64,000 nucleotides of DNA from Rhodoferax sp. (lineage in GTDB: Bacteria > Pseudomonadota > Gammaproteobacteria > Burkholderiales > Burkholderiaceae_C), in assembly GCF_028714215.1 (NCBI RefSeq), contig NZ_JAQTMS010000018.1, positions 1 through 64,000 on the forward strand. Reading direction: 5' to 3'. Position 1 is the stretch's first letter. Each line of letters starts with the position of its first letter. The notes under the pieces were generated by a model. That model saw only the letters and a list, made by a program, of their open reading frames with translations. It was not told where the DNA came from and did not search any database. Position numbers and translations under genes: made by a program. This document shows, one piece after another, positions 8,117 to 17,134 of this stretch.

Positions 8117-8593
8117 TTAAGCGGCGGTAGGTTGATTGCCAAGCTTGTCGGCCCATTGCGCCATCTTGCCCAGACCGGTCCAGTTGGCGTCAATGAAGGT
8201 GATGGCGCCGGTGGGGCAGGCATCGGCACAGGCCGGCTCGCCGCCGCACAGATCGCACTTCTGCACCTTGCCTGTTGATTCGACGTAATTGATGGTGCCG
8301 AACGGGCAGGCGATGGTGCAGACCTTGCAGCCGACACAGGTGGCCTCGTTGACCACCTTGGCACCGGTCGCCTTGTCCACCGTGATGGCCTCCACCGGGC
8401 AGGCATGCAGGCACCAGGCCTCGTCGCATTGGGTGCAGGTGTAAGGCACTTTTTTGCCGGTATGGTGGAAGTCGAACACCTTGATACGCGATTTGGCGGT
8501 GGCGAAAGTGCCGTAGTTCTCGAAAGAACAAGCCATTTCGCATTGCAAACAACCGGTGCATTTGTCGGCGTTGATATGCAACACTTTTTGCAT
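8117..8593 (-). CDS. aorA: AorA-like ferredoxin subunit with four 4Fe-4S motifs
   Basis: The 158-residue iron-sulfur protein carries four cysteine quartets: CTGCLQCEMAC at 12-22, CTQCDEAWCLHACP, CVGCKVCTIACP and CDLCGGEPACADACP. It is of the HycB/DMSO-reductase-B type and should wire AorB to AorC. In the Aromatoleum enzyme the AorA-AorB pairs polymerise into an electron-conducting filament; whether that holds here is unknown. AGGAG precedes the ATG. It is the first gene of the leftward operon and is divergent from the regulator at 8808. Confidence 0.9.
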   Translation of the reverse strand: MQKVLHINADKCTGCLQCEMACSFENYGTFATAKSRIKVFDFHHTGKKVPYTCTQCDEAWCLHACPVEAITVDKATGAKVVNEATCVGCKVCTIACPFGTINYVESTGKVQKCDLCGGEPACADACPTGAITFIDANWTGLGKMAQWADKLGNQPTAA

Positions 8594-8807
8594 GTATGTC
8601 TCCTGCGGGTTGTGGCACCTATGAAGTGCCGTTCCTATGAAATTGAGTACATAGCGATTGTTGGGGGTTCGGGAGATTTTTGCCTAGGTAGTAACCCTAG
8701 GCCGACACACGAGGCAGTGCGAAATTCTCAATTTGAAACACTGGGCAGGAAAGTCCTTTGTGTACGAGAATTATCAAAATCGTGAAATCGCCAACACACC
8801 CAGCCCC
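8594..8807. promoter_or_regulatory. aorA/regulator divergent control region
   Basis: The 214-bp gap between divergent genes holds a palindromic motif at 8681-8701, an inverted repeat GGCAC-N7-GTGCC at 8614-8630, and the direct octamer CCTATGAA at 8619 and 8634. No -24/-12 sigma-54 element with correct spacing was found in front of aorA. Confidence 0.55.
8681..8701. promoter_or_regulatory. TGCCTAGG...CCTAGG motif upstream of aorA
   Basis: TGCCTAGG at 8681-8688 and AACCCTAGG at 8693-8701 make two CCTAGG hexamers 13 bp apart, about 88 bp upstream of the aorA start. A related TGCCTAGG...AACCCT element lies at 17669-17685, upstream of coxS. The binding protein is unknown. Confidence 0.5.
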
Positions 8808-9929
8808 ATGACCAGTCCTGTCACCGCCAGCACCAGCCTGCGACTGAGCGCGATAGCGCAGGCCCGCCGCACCGCGCTGCAAGACCGCGCGGCGCTGCCG
8901 CCGGGCTGGATTGCGCCCTGGATCGAGCGCTCCTGGCAGCGCTGCATCGGCCTGGGCCTGCAGCCGCAGGAAGCGGTGACTTTTGATGTGATAAGCCACC
9001 TGCAGATGCGCCAGACCACGGAGGCCAACCAGCGGCTGGTGGCGACGGCCAAACCGGTTTTGGAGAGGTTGGGACGCGCCATCGTGAACACGCGCTACTT
9101 TGCCATTCTGACCAACGCCGACGGCATCGTGGTGGATGTCGGCGGCGCCGTCGATCGCTCCGACCGGCGCGCCGACAGCATCACCCGCATCGGCACCGAT
9201 TTGTCGGAACGCAAGGTGGGCACCACGGCCATCGGCGCGGTGCTCAATGATTTGCAGCCGGTCTGGCTGCACCGGGGCGAACATTTCTTTTCCGACACTT
9301 CTCATTACAGTTGCGCTGGCGCGCCCCTGTTCGGCCCGACCGGTGCTTGCGTCGGCATGCTGGATTTGACTGGTATTGATGCGGTCGAGCGCCCGGAACT
9401 CAAGCATCTGGTCACCCAGTCGGCGCAAAAAATTGAGAACGCGTTGCTGCTGGCGCAAACGCACAAATTGATGTTGCGTCTGAACTGGCCAGGCAACGCG
9501 CTGGGCAGCGAAACCGATGGCATCCTCTGCCTGGACGCCGACGGCTGGATCACGGGAGCGAACCAGATCGCGCGCCAGATGGTGCCGAATCTGGCCAGCG
9601 CGGGTCAGCCCGGCGTGCATGTCAGTTCGGTCTTCGGCATGGCTTACGAGCTGCTGTTCGATGCCGTTCACCGCCCTGACGCGACGCTTGAAATTCCGCT
9701 CTGGACCGGTCTTCGCTTGCAGGCGCTACCCCTGGCGAGTTCGCTGGAGGCTTGGTCGGTTGATGCCGGACAACGCCCCCGCAGTGCGGAAAGTGTGCCG
9801 CTCAAGGAAATCGAGGTCAGCCTGATCCGCAAAGCCGTCGAACAAGCCCGCGGCAATGTGGCCCAGGCCGCTCGCGCCCTGGGCATCAGCCGCGCCACGG
9901 TGTACCGCAAATTGGGCAACACCAAATGA
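8808..9929 (+). CDS. AcoR-like regulator: GAF sensor plus Fis-type HTH, no AAA+ domain
   Basis: The 373-residue protein has an N-terminal GAF-type sensor resembling AcoR (IERSWQRC near 40; KVGTTAIGAVL near 150; SCAGAPLFGPTG near 175) and a C-terminal Fis-family helix-turn-helix (GNVAQAARALGISRATVYRKL). The central sigma-54-contacting AAA+ module is absent: there is no Walker A and no GAFTGA. It therefore cannot be a classical enhancer-binding activator. The ATG at 8808 is chosen; an in-frame TTG at 8733 would add 25 unconserved residues. It is divergent from aorA, making it the likely aor regulator that senses a substrate. Confidence 0.85.
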   Translation: MTSPVTASTSLRLSAIAQARRTALQDRAALPPGWIAPWIERSWQRCIGLGLQPQEAVTFDVISHLQMRQTTEANQRLVATAKPVLERLGRAIVNTRYFAILTNADGIVVDVGGAVDRSDRRADSITRIGTDLSERKVGTTAIGAVLNDLQPVWLHRGEHFFSDTSHYSCAGAPLFGPTGACVGMLDLTGIDAVERPELKHLVTQSAQKIENALLLAQTHKLMLRLNWPGNALGSETDGILCLDADGWITGANQIARQMVPNLASAGQPGVHVSSVFGMAYELLFDAVHRPDATLEIPLWTGLRLQALPLASSLEAWSVDAGQRPRSAESVPLKEIEVSLIRKAVEQARGNVAQAARALGISRATVYRKLGNTK

Positions 9930-9960
9930 CGATGGCCCGGCGCTGCCCAAGGTGAAGAGC

Positions 9961-11046
9961 TTAGTCCTTGCGCGGCACGCTGCAAACCGTGTCGCCGGGA
10001 TCGTTGGGGGGCACCGCGTTGCCATCTTTCGCCGGGCCCACTTCCATCGCGCGCGGCAAGGCCACGCCGTTTTTAATGGCCAGAATTTCAGCCATCACGC
10101 TGACCGCTATTTCGCTGGGCATCTTGCTGCCGATATAGATGCCTATCGGTCCGTGCAAGCGCGCCAGCGTCTGCTCGCTCATCCCGAAATGCTGGCGCAG
10201 ACGTTCGTGGCGCGCCTGGTTGTTACGGCGCGAGCCGATCGCGCCAACGTAGAACGCCTCCGAATTCAAGGCCTCCAGCAAGGCCAGGTCGTCCAGCTTG
10301 GGGTCGTGCGTCAAGGCCACGACGCAACTGCGTTTGTCCGGCTTGAAGGCGATCACGACGTCGTCCGGCATCTCGCCCAGAACGTTCACCCCCAGCACCG
10401 ACCAGGAGCCGCGGTACTCCTCGCGCGGGTCGCATACCGTCACGGCGAAGCCGTTGAACAAGGCCATGGTCGCCAGATATTCCGTGAGTTGCCCGGCGCC
10501 TATCAACAGCATGCGGTAGCCCGGTCCGAAGGTGTTCACCAGTTCCTGGCTGGACAGGGACAGTTCGCTGGCCACGCTGGCGGGCCGCAGGCTGACCGCG
10601 CCGTCGCTCAGCCGGACGCAGCGTTGCACCAGTTGCCCGCCATCCAGCAGCGCCACCAGTTCCGCCAGTTTCTGCGGGTCGGGATCGTACTCCAGCAACA
10701 ACTCCAGCGTCCCGCCGCAAGGCAATCCGAAACGGTGCGCCTCATCGGCCGTGATGCCATATTTGACGGTCGCCGGCGCACCCCTGGGCATGCTGTCGAC
10801 GCCGCTCTGCTTGGGCTCCGGTGCCGCTTTTGCAGCGGCCCGGGTGTAGCGGTAAATCAGGTCGTCCTCAATGCATCCACCCGACACCGAGCCAACCACC
10901 GAACCGTCTTCGCGCAGCGCCATGATGGAGCCGACCGGACGCGGCGACGAGCCCCAGGTTCGAACCACGGTGGCGAGAATGGCCCGCTGGCCGGCCTGAC
11001 GCCACGCGCTCAGGGTGCGCAAAACAATGAGGTCCAGGTTTTCCAT
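9961..11046 (-). CDS. XdhC/CoxI-family molybdenum hydroxylase maturation protein
   Basis: The 361-residue protein has the XdhC N-terminal domain (ILATVVRTWGSSPRPVGS, SVSGGCIEDD) and the C-terminal Rossmann-like XdhC_C domain (LLIGAGQLTEYLATMA, YVGAIGSRRNN). Family members bind molybdenum cofactor, protect its sulfurated form and hand it to xanthine-dehydrogenase-type apoenzymes. It is the last gene of the leftward cox-like operon. AAGGAG lies seven bases before the ATG. In Oligotropha-type clusters the corresponding genes are called coxF or coxI. Confidence 0.88.
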   Translation of the reverse strand: MENLDLIVLRTLSAWRQAGQRAILATVVRTWGSSPRPVGSIMALREDGSVVGSVSGGCIEDDLIYRYTRAAAKAAPEPKQSGVDSMPRGAPATVKYGITADEAHRFGLPCGGTLELLLEYDPDPQKLAELVALLDGGQLVQRCVRLSDGAVSLRPASVASELSLSSQELVNTFGPGYRMLLIGAGQLTEYLATMALFNGFAVTVCDPREEYRGSWSVLGVNVLGEMPDDVVIAFKPDKRSCVVALTHDPKLDDLALLEALNSEAFYVGAIGSRRNNQARHERLRQHFGMSEQTLARLHGPIGIYIGSKMPSEIAVSVMAEILAIKNGVALPRAMEVGPAKDGNAVPPNDPGDTVCSVPRKD

Positions 11047-11071
11047 AGCTGCTCCTTGGCGCTGGCCGCCC

Positions 11072-11653
11072 TCAACCGAACGAGCGCAGCACCCAAAAAC
11101 CGATACCCAGCACGATCAATCCGGCAATCCAGATCCATGCCGGCAGGCCACTGGCCGCGCTGGGTGCGGGCGTTTCTGACGCAGCCACCCGAGCGGCGTA
11201 GGCCTGCGGGTACTTCTTCTGCATTGCTTCATCGAAACGTTTGAAAAAATCTTCCGCCATCGACTTGGCGGCGCCGTCGATCAGGCGCTGGCCCAACTGC
11301 GCCACCTTGCCACCGACCGATGCATGCACCAGGTAACCCAACTCGCAGCCTTGCGGGTTCGCCAGCAGCTTGATCTGGGCCGTTCCCTTGCCGAAGCCGG
11401 CAACGCCACCCTGACCATCGAAGGCAATGGTGTAGCTGCTGGGGACCACGATGTCGTTCAGGCTGATCTTGCCCGTGAACCTGGCGGCAATCGGGCCGAT
11501 CTTGAGTGCCAGGGCGACTGCGTATTGGTTTTCACCGCTGGCTTCCATCTTGTCGCAGCCCGGGATGCAGCTCTGAATGACCGCGGGATCGTTCAGCGCC
11601 TCCCAGGCTTGTTGTTGCGTGATCGCCAGTTGCCGATTGCCTTGCATGTCCAT
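11072..11653 (-). CDS. coxG: CoxG-family SRPBCC protein with C-terminal membrane anchor
   Basis: The 193-residue protein has an SRPBCC/CoxG domain (residues 1-145, beginning MQGNRQLAITQQQAWEALND), an Ala/Pro linker, and a C-terminal hydrophobic helix (about 170-189) ending WVLRSFG. CoxG proteins are reported to help recruit CO dehydrogenase to the membrane or to bind lipids/quinones. The anchor supports a tethering role for the molybdenum hydroxylase of this operon. AAGGA precedes the ATG. It lies between coxE and xdhC. Confidence 0.85.
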   Translation of the reverse strand: MDMQGNRQLAITQQQAWEALNDPAVIQSCIPGCDKMEASGENQYAVALALKIGPIAARFTGKISLNDIVVPSSYTIAFDGQGGVAGFGKGTAQIKLLANPQGCELGYLVHASVGGKVAQLGQRLIDGAAKSMAEDFFKRFDEAMQKKYPQAYAARVAASETPAPSAASGLPAWIWIAGLIVLGIGFWVLRSFG

Positions 11654-11717
11654 GGTGTGAATCCTTTATTCGGGTGCCAATCAGGGTGTTTGATTCGAAG
11701 TATTCAGACAGACCGCT

Positions 11718-12902
11718 TCAACGACCCATCAAGGCCGCCAGGCTGCCTGCCAGTTCTTCGAGTTTGCTCACGTTGTGCACTGCCAGCATGCCGTGTGCCT
11801 GGCGTTGCAGCACGGCGGCGCCGCGTGCCAGCGCTGCGTAGCCGTCAAAGCGCAGCAACGGGTTGAGCCACAGCAGGCGCCGGCTGCGCCGGCGCAACCA
11901 GACCAACTCCTGTTCCAGCAGCTCGGGCGCACCGGTATCCAGACCATCGCTGATGATCAACACCAGGGTTCGGCGCCCAACCAGTCGCCGTGCATGCTGC
12001 TCGCGCAAGGTGCCAAGGGCGGCGCCGAGTTGAGTCCCGCCGGCGAAATCTTCAATCGCCTGGCTGGCGTGGGCCAGCATCTCGTCGCTGTCGGCCAAGC
12101 GGAACGCCGGCGTCAGGTCGGTCAGCTGGGTGCCGAAGGCAAACACGTCGCGGCGTGGATGGCGGCGCGTGGCGGCATGCAAAAACGCCAACAGCAAACG
12201 GGCATAACGTTCCATCGAGCCCGACACATCGACCAGCACCAGCAACGGCAGCAACTGCTGGCGCCGCCGCAGCAGGGGCAGCCGCATGATTTCGCCGCCC
12301 GAGCGCACCGCTTGCCGCAGCACGCCGGGCCAGTGCAGTTGCGTGCCGATGGCCGCCGACCGGGTGCGCCGCGAGGCGAACTGCGGCAGCGGCAACGCGA
12401 CATCGCGCGCCAGGCGTTCGACCAGACGGTATTCGGTGGCCGACAGCGCATTGAAATCGGCATGCTTGAGACGATGCAGGTCGCTGGCCGTCATGGCGGC
12501 GTCGAAGTCCACCTTCTGCTCCTGCGGTTTCGGCTGGACTGGCTGGCCAAAAGCTCTCTGCGGCGACAAGGCCTCGCGCACCCGCGGCCGGCGCTTGCTC
12601 GGCTCGGCCTTCCCTTCGGCGCTGGGCAGCAATTGCGACAACAGCTTTTGCGCCACTTCGGGGTTGCGGAAGAAGGCGTCGAACAGTTCCCGGAACACCA
12701 GCCGGTCCTGCTCGCGATTGACCATCACCGCTTCCATCGCCGCGCCGACGTCGGCCTTTGAGCCCAGTCCGACGGCCAACGCCGCATCGGCCGCCAGCGC
12801 AATGCGCGAACTGTCCACCCGCACCCCAGCGCGGCGCAAGGTGCGCCCAAAAGCGGTGAAGTTGTCGGCCAGCTTGCCCGACCTGGAATCGCCCAGCAAC
12901 AT
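11718..12902 (-). CDS. coxE: CoxE-like von Willebrand factor A protein
   Basis: The 394-residue VWA-domain protein has a MIDAS motif, DVSGSME, near residue 225 and a matching Thr/Asp loop (LIISDGLDTG near 315). CoxE works with the MoxR-type ATPase CoxD to insert the copper/sulfur or otherwise activate the molybdenum centre of CO dehydrogenase; related pairs serve other hydroxylases. It starts 18 bp after the coxD stop. The N-terminal half is basic and helical, as usual in the family. Confidence 0.85.
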   Translation of the reverse strand: MLLGDSRSGKLADNFTAFGRTLRRAGVRVDSSRIALAADAALAVGLGSKADVGAAMEAVMVNREQDRLVFRELFDAFFRNPEVAQKLLSQLLPSAEGKAEPSKRRPRVREALSPQRAFGQPVQPKPQEQKVDFDAAMTASDLHRLKHADFNALSATEYRLVERLARDVALPLPQFASRRTRSAAIGTQLHWPGVLRQAVRSGGEIMRLPLLRRRQQLLPLLVLVDVSGSMERYARLLLAFLHAATRRHPRRDVFAFGTQLTDLTPAFRLADSDEMLAHASQAIEDFAGGTQLGAALGTLREQHARRLVGRRTLVLIISDGLDTGAPELLEQELVWLRRRSRRLLWLNPLLRFDGYAALARGAAVLQRQAHGMLAVHNVSKLEELAGSLAALMGR

Positions 12903-12920
12903 GGTGCGCTCAGTCCAGCA

Positions 12921-13841
12921 TCATGCCGGCGCCTCTTGCGGCTTGAGCAACTCGGCGCTCATGTCGCGCGTCAGCGCCGCCACGTCCTCGCGTTGCTTGA
13001 ACAGGATGCCGGCGGTGTCCGCCATCACCTCCGGATCAATGTTCAGCGTGTCCAGCGCCACCAGGGCCCTGGCCCACTCAACGCTTTCGGCAACCCCCGG
13101 GACGCGCTGGAAGGCATCGGCGAAGGGCCGGCTGCGCAGCCGGCTCACCACCGTCGCCACCTGGGCCGACAAGCTGGCCGAAGCCTCGGGCACCTGCGCC
13201 CGGACGATGGCCAGTTCACGCTCACGCTCCGGATAGTCCAGCCAGTGGTAGAGGCAGCGGCGCTTGACCGCATCGTTGAGCTCGCGGGTGCGGTTGCTGG
13301 TCAGAACGGTGACCGGCTTGACGACCGACCGGATGGTGCCGATCTCCGGAATGCTGACCTGGTATTCCCCCAGGTATTCCAGCAGGAAGGCCTCGAACGG
13401 CTCGTCGGCCCGATCGACTTCATCGATCAGCAACAGCGCGCCCGGCGCCGGCGTTTGCAGCGCCTGCAGCAGCGGGCGCCGAATCAGGTAGCGGTCCTGG
13501 TAGACCTCGCGCTCGACCCGTTCGATTTCGTTGCTGGCCACCCCTTGGGCGGCCCGCATGTGCAGCAACTGCGCCGCGTAATTCCATTCGTACAAGGCCT
13601 CGCGCTGCTCCAGGCCGTCATAGCACTGCAGGCGCAGCAACTGACGTCCCAGCAGCAGGGCCAGGGCCTTGGCCAGTTCGGTCTTGCCGGCCCCCGGCTC
13701 GCCTTCCAGCAGCAAGGGACGCTCCAGCTTCAAGGCCAGAAACACGGCGGTGCAAAGCCGGCGCTCGGCGTAGTAGCCGACCGACTCCAGCGCCTGGCTC
13801 AAAGCATCAATATCCGGGAATAGTGTCATGGATTCCGCCAT
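12921..13841 (-). CDS. coxD: CoxD-like MoxR-family AAA+ ATPase
   Basis: The 306-residue MoxR-type ATPase has Walker A GEPGAGKTELAKAL near residue 42, Walker B LLLIDEVDRAD near 138 and sensor 1 VLTSNRTREL near 178. CoxD is the chaperone that partially unfolds apo-CO dehydrogenase during active-site maturation, together with CoxE. The ATG four codons in (13829) is an equally possible start, with GCGGAA ahead of it. A terminator-like hairpin at 13887-13915 lies just upstream, so its expression may be lower than that of the structural genes. Confidence 0.85.
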   Translation of the reverse strand: MAESMTLFPDIDALSQALESVGYYAERRLCTAVFLALKLERPLLLEGEPGAGKTELAKALALLLGRQLLRLQCYDGLEQREALYEWNYAAQLLHMRAAQGVASNEIERVEREVYQDRYLIRRPLLQALQTPAPGALLLIDEVDRADEPFEAFLLEYLGEYQVSIPEIGTIRSVVKPVTVLTSNRTRELNDAVKRRCLYHWLDYPERERELAIVRAQVPEASASLSAQVATVVSRLRSRPFADAFQRVPGVAESVEWARALVALDTLNIDPEVMADTAGILFKQREDVAALTRDMSAELLKPQEAPA

Positions 13842-13886
13842 TCAAGGTCGCCGCTTCAATCTTCAAATACCGTCGTAGCGTGGCAT

Positions 13887-13915
13887 AAAAAAGCCCCGGG
13901 TCCGACAACCCGGGG
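13887..13915 (-). terminator. terminator-like hairpin between coxM and coxD
   Basis: On the minus strand CCCCGGGT and ACCCGGGG form a perfect 8-bp GC stem around a 6-base loop, followed by C and six T residues. This is a canonical intrinsic terminator for transcription coming from coxSLM. It lies upstream of coxD with only about 45 bp before the next start, so it probably attenuates rather than ends the operon. Confidence 0.75.
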
Positions 13916-13933
13916 CCGCCCCAGTGGGCCGGC

Positions 13934-14725
13934 TCAAGCCAGCATCTGCGTCACGGCACGTTGCGTCAGCACACTGATGAGATTGGCGCGGTAGGCGGCC
14001 GAGGCGTGCAGGTCGGCGTTGAGTTCCGAGGCATCGATAGCCACGGCGGCGGCGGCCGAGGCGCTGAAGCTGCGGTTCAGCGCGTCTTCCAGCCCGCGGT
14101 GCCGGAATACCCCGTTGGCAGCGCCCGTCACCGCCACCCGCACGCCGGACCCGGTTTGCGCCACAAACACGCCCACCAGGGCGAAGCGCGAAGCCGGCTG
14201 GTTGAACTTGATGTAGGCGGCTCGTTTCGGCAGCGGGAAACTGATCGCCGTGATGATCTCGCCGTCCAGCAAGGCGGTGCTGAACATCCCTTGAAAAAAG
14301 TCGTCCGCGGCAATTTTTCGCTGCGTGGTGTGGACGCTGGCACCGAGGCCCAGCACGGCGCTGGGATAGCAGGCGGCCGGGTCGTTGTGCGCCACCGACC
14401 CGCCCAGCGTGCCCATGGCGCGCACCTGACGGTCGCCGATGTGCGCCGCCAGCTGCGCCAGCGCCGGAATCGCGGCCTTGACCTCGGCGCTGCCGGCGAC
14501 GTCGATATGGCGCGTCATGGCACCTATGACCAAGGCATTGCCGTCACGCCGGATGCCGCTCAACTCTTTGATGGCACTGATATCGGCCAGGCGACCCGGG
14601 GCGGACAAGCGCAGCTTCATCGACGCCAGAAGGCTCTGCCCGCCGGCCAGAAGCTTGGCACCGCCGGCGGCCAGTTGGGCGGCATCGGCCAGGGTCGTGG
14701 GCTGCTCTAAGGTAAATGGATACAT
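13934..14725 (-). CDS. coxM: FAD-binding medium subunit of the molybdenum hydroxylase
   Basis: The 263-residue protein is of the CoxM/NdhF FAD-binding family, with the FAD motifs AGGQSLLASMKLRL near residue 30 and GTLGGSVAHNDPAACYP near 105. It passes electrons from the 2Fe-2S clusters of the small subunit to the external acceptor. The ATG at 14725 (MYPFTLEQP) has AAGGA six bases ahead; an upstream in-frame ATG at 14809 falls inside coxL and is rejected. The start lies 25 bp from the coxL stop. Confidence 0.88.
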   Translation of the reverse strand: MYPFTLEQPTTLADAAQLAAGGAKLLAGGQSLLASMKLRLSAPGRLADISAIKELSGIRRDGNALVIGAMTRHIDVAGSAEVKAAIPALAQLAAHIGDRQVRAMGTLGGSVAHNDPAACYPSAVLGLGASVHTTQRKIAADDFFQGMFSTALLDGEIITAISFPLPKRAAYIKFNQPASRFALVGVFVAQTGSGVRVAVTGAANGVFRHRGLEDALNRSFSASAAAAVAIDASELNADLHASAAYRANLISVLTQRAVTQMLA

Positions 14726-14750
14726 GTTCCTTGATCCTCTCGTGTTGATT

Positions 14751-17123
14751 TCAGACTTTGCTGGCCTGAATGGCTTCCCAGACCCGTCCCGGCGAGGCCG
14801 GCATGTCAAACTCTTTCACGCCCAGTGGCTTCAGCGCGTCCAGCACGGCGTTGATGACGGCCGGCGGCGAGCCGATGGCACCGGCCTCGCCGCAGCCTTT
14901 GGTCCCCAGGGGGTTGTGCGTGCAAGGCGTGCAGACGGTGCCGATCTTGAACTCGGGGAAATCGTCGGCCCGCGGCATGGCGTAGTCCATGAACGAGCCG
15001 GTCAACAACTGACCGGTTTCACGGTCGTAGACGCAGTTTTCCAGCAGCGCCTGGCCAATGCCCTGGACCAGGCCGCCATGCACCTGGCCTTCGACAATCA
15101 TCGGGTTGATGATGGTGCCGAAATCGTCCACTGCCGTGAACTTGTCGACCCGCGTCTTGCCGGTGGCCGGGTCCACCTCCACCTCGCAGATGTAGGTGCC
15201 CGCCGGGAAGGTGAAATTGGTCGGGTCGTAGAACGCGGTTTCGTTGAGGCCAGGCTCCAGCTTGTCCAGCGGGTAGTTGTGCGGCACGTAAGCGGTCAGC
15301 GCGACCTGGCCGAAGGTGACTTTTTTGTCGGTGCCCTTGACCGTGAACTCGCCGTTGGCGAAATCGACGTCGGCGTCGCTGGCCTCCATCAGGTGCGCGG
15401 CGATTTTCTTGGCCTTGGTTTCGATCTTGTCGAGCGCCTTCATGATGGCCGCTCCGCCGACCGAAATGGAGCGCGACCCATAAGTGCCCATGCCGAATGG
15501 CACCCGCCCGGTGTCGCCATGCACCACGTCCACCGCCTCCACCGCGATGCCCAGGCGTGCCGCGACGACTTGCGCAAACGTGGTCTCATGCCCTTGCCCA
15601 TGGCTGTGCGAACCGGTGAAGACGGTCACGCTGCCAGTGGGATGCACGCGCACTTCGCCGCATTCGAACAAACCGGCGCGGGCACCCAGGGCACCGGCGA
15701 TATTGCTGGGTGCGATGCCGCAGGCTTCGATGTAGCTTGAATAGCCGATGCCGCGCAGCAAGCCCTTGGCCGCACTGGCCGCCTTGCGCGCATCGAAGCC
15801 GGCCACATCGGCCAGCGCCTGCGCCTGGTTCATGCAGCCCAGGTAGTCGCCGACATCGTATTGCAGGGCCACCGGCGTCTGGTATGGCCAGCTGCTGATG
15901 AAATTGCGCTTGCGGATTTCGTCCTGCCCGATGCCCAGTTCCCAGGCACAGCGGCTGACCAGCCGCTCCAGCAGGTAGGTGGCTTCGGGACGCCCGGCAC
16001 CGCGATAGGCATCGACCGGCGCGGTATTGGTGAACCAGGCATCGACTTCGACGTAAATCTGCGGCGTGCTGTACTGGCCCGCCAGCAAGGTGGCGTACAG
16101 GATGGTCGGCACGGCGGTGGAAAAGGTCGACAGGTAAGCGCCCAGGTTGGCGTCGGTGTGCACCCGCAGCGCCAGGAACTTGCCGTCTTTGTCGAGGGCC
16201 ATTTCGGCGTGGCTCACATGGTCCCGGCCATGGGCATCGGTCAGGAAAGACTCGCTGCGTTCGCAAGTCCATTTGATGCTGCGGTTGACCTGCTTGGCGG
16301 CCCAGGTCAGCGCCACGTCTTCGGCGTAGAGAAAGATCTTGGAACCAAAACCACCGCCCACGTCCGGTGCAATCACACGCACCTTGTGTTCCGGCAGGCC
16401 CAGCACAAAGGCCGTCATCAGCAGGCGCTCGACATGCGGATTCTGATTCGCCACATGCAGCGTGTACTCTTCATTGGCCCGGCTGTAGCTGCCGATGACG
16501 GCGCGCGGCTCCATGGCATTGGGCACCAACCGGTTATTGACCAGGTCCAGCTTGGTCACATGGGCCGCCTTGGCAAAGGCCGCATCGACCTGCCCCTTGT
16601 CGCCGATGGCCCATTTGTAGCAATGGTTGTCGGGCGCCGCCTCGTGCAGCGCCGCTCCCTTGGCGGCATCGCGCACATCGACCACGGCATCGAGAACCTG
16701 GTACTCGACCTCCACCGCTTCCGCCGCATTTTTGGCTTGCTCCAGGGTCTCGGCAATCACCATCGCCACCTGGTCGCCAACGTAGCGCGCCTTGCCGAGC
16801 GCCAGCACCGGGTGCGGCGGCTCTTTCATGGGCGTGCCGTCGGTGCTGGTGATGAGCCAACCGCAGGGCAGACCGCCCATCTTTCCTTCCAGGTCCTTGC
16901 CGGTGAAGATTTCGACCACGCCCGGCAGCGCCTTGGCGCGGTCCACGGCAATGCTCTTGATCTCGGCATGGGCATGCGGGCTGCGCACAAAGACGGCGTA
17001 AGTCTGCCCCGGCAGGTTGATGTCGTCGGTGTACTGGCCGGCGCCGGTCAGGAAACGGTAGTCTTCCTTGCGCCGTATCGAGGCGCCGATGTGCGGCAGT
17101 TTTGCGAAGTCGGATGCACCCAT
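14751..17123 (-). CDS. coxL: form II CO-dehydrogenase-like molybdopterin large subunit
   Basis: The 790-residue xanthine-dehydrogenase-family catalytic subunit has molybdopterin-contact motifs DVGGGFGSK near 254 and [18 protein letters not shown]. The active-site loop reads AYRGAGR (372-378), the form II signature, not the AYXCSFR loop with copper-binding Cys of true CO dehydrogenase. The general-base Glu lies in GCGEAGAIG near the C-terminus. The substrate is thus probably an aldehyde, purine or aromatic compound and not securely CO. The ATG at 17123 matches the family N-terminus; a longer in-frame start (17264) would run into coxS. GGAG precedes the chosen start, 12 bp after the coxS stop. 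Confidence 0.88.
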   Translation of the reverse strand: MGASDFAKLPHIGASIRRKEDYRFLTGAGQYTDDINLPGQTYAVFVRSPHAHAEIKSIAVDRAKALPGVVEIFTGKDLEGKMGGLPCGWLITSTDGTPMKEPPHPVLALGKARYVGDQVAMVIAETLEQAKNAAEAVEVEYQVLDAVVDVRDAAKGAALHEAAPDNHCYKWAIGDKGQVDAAFAKAAHVTKLDLVNNRLVPNAMEPRAVIGSYSRANEEYTLHVANQNPHVERLLMTAFVLGLPEHKVRVIAPDVGGGFGSKIFLYAEDVALTWAAKQVNRSIKWTCERSESFLTDAHGRDHVSHAEMALDKDGKFLALRVHTDANLGAYLSTFSTAVPTILYATLLAGQYSTPQIYVEVDAWFTNTAPVDAYRGAGRPEATYLLERLVSRCAWELGIGQDEIRKRNFISSWPYQTPVALQYDVGDYLGCMNQAQALADVAGFDARKAASAAKGLLRGIGYSSYIEACGIAPSNIAGALGARAGLFECGEVRVHPTGSVTVFTGSHSHGQGHETTFAQVVAARLGIAVEAVDVVHGDTGRVPFGMGTYGSRSISVGGAAIMKALDKIETKAKKIAAHLMEASDADVDFANGEFTVKGTDKKVTFGQVALTAYVPHNYPLDKLEPGLNETAFYDPTNFTFPAGTYICEVEVDPATGKTRVDKFTAVDDFGTIINPMIVEGQVHGGLVQGIGQALLENCVYDRETGQLLTGSFMDYAMPRADDFPEFKIGTVCTPCTHNPLGTKGCGEAGAIGSPPAVINAVLDALKPLGVKEFDMPASPGRVWEAIQASKV

Positions 17124-17134
17124 GTCTGTCTCCT

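Noticed and set aside
8611-8633. Sigma-54 promoter in front of aorA
   Set aside because: GGCAC and GTGCC boxes are present, but the distance between GG and GC is two bases too long, and the local regulator lacks the AAA+ domain needed for sigma-54 activation.
14751-17123. True (form I) carbon monoxide dehydrogenase
   Set aside because: The active-site loop is AYRGAGR without the copper-binding cysteine, so CO oxidation cannot be claimed.
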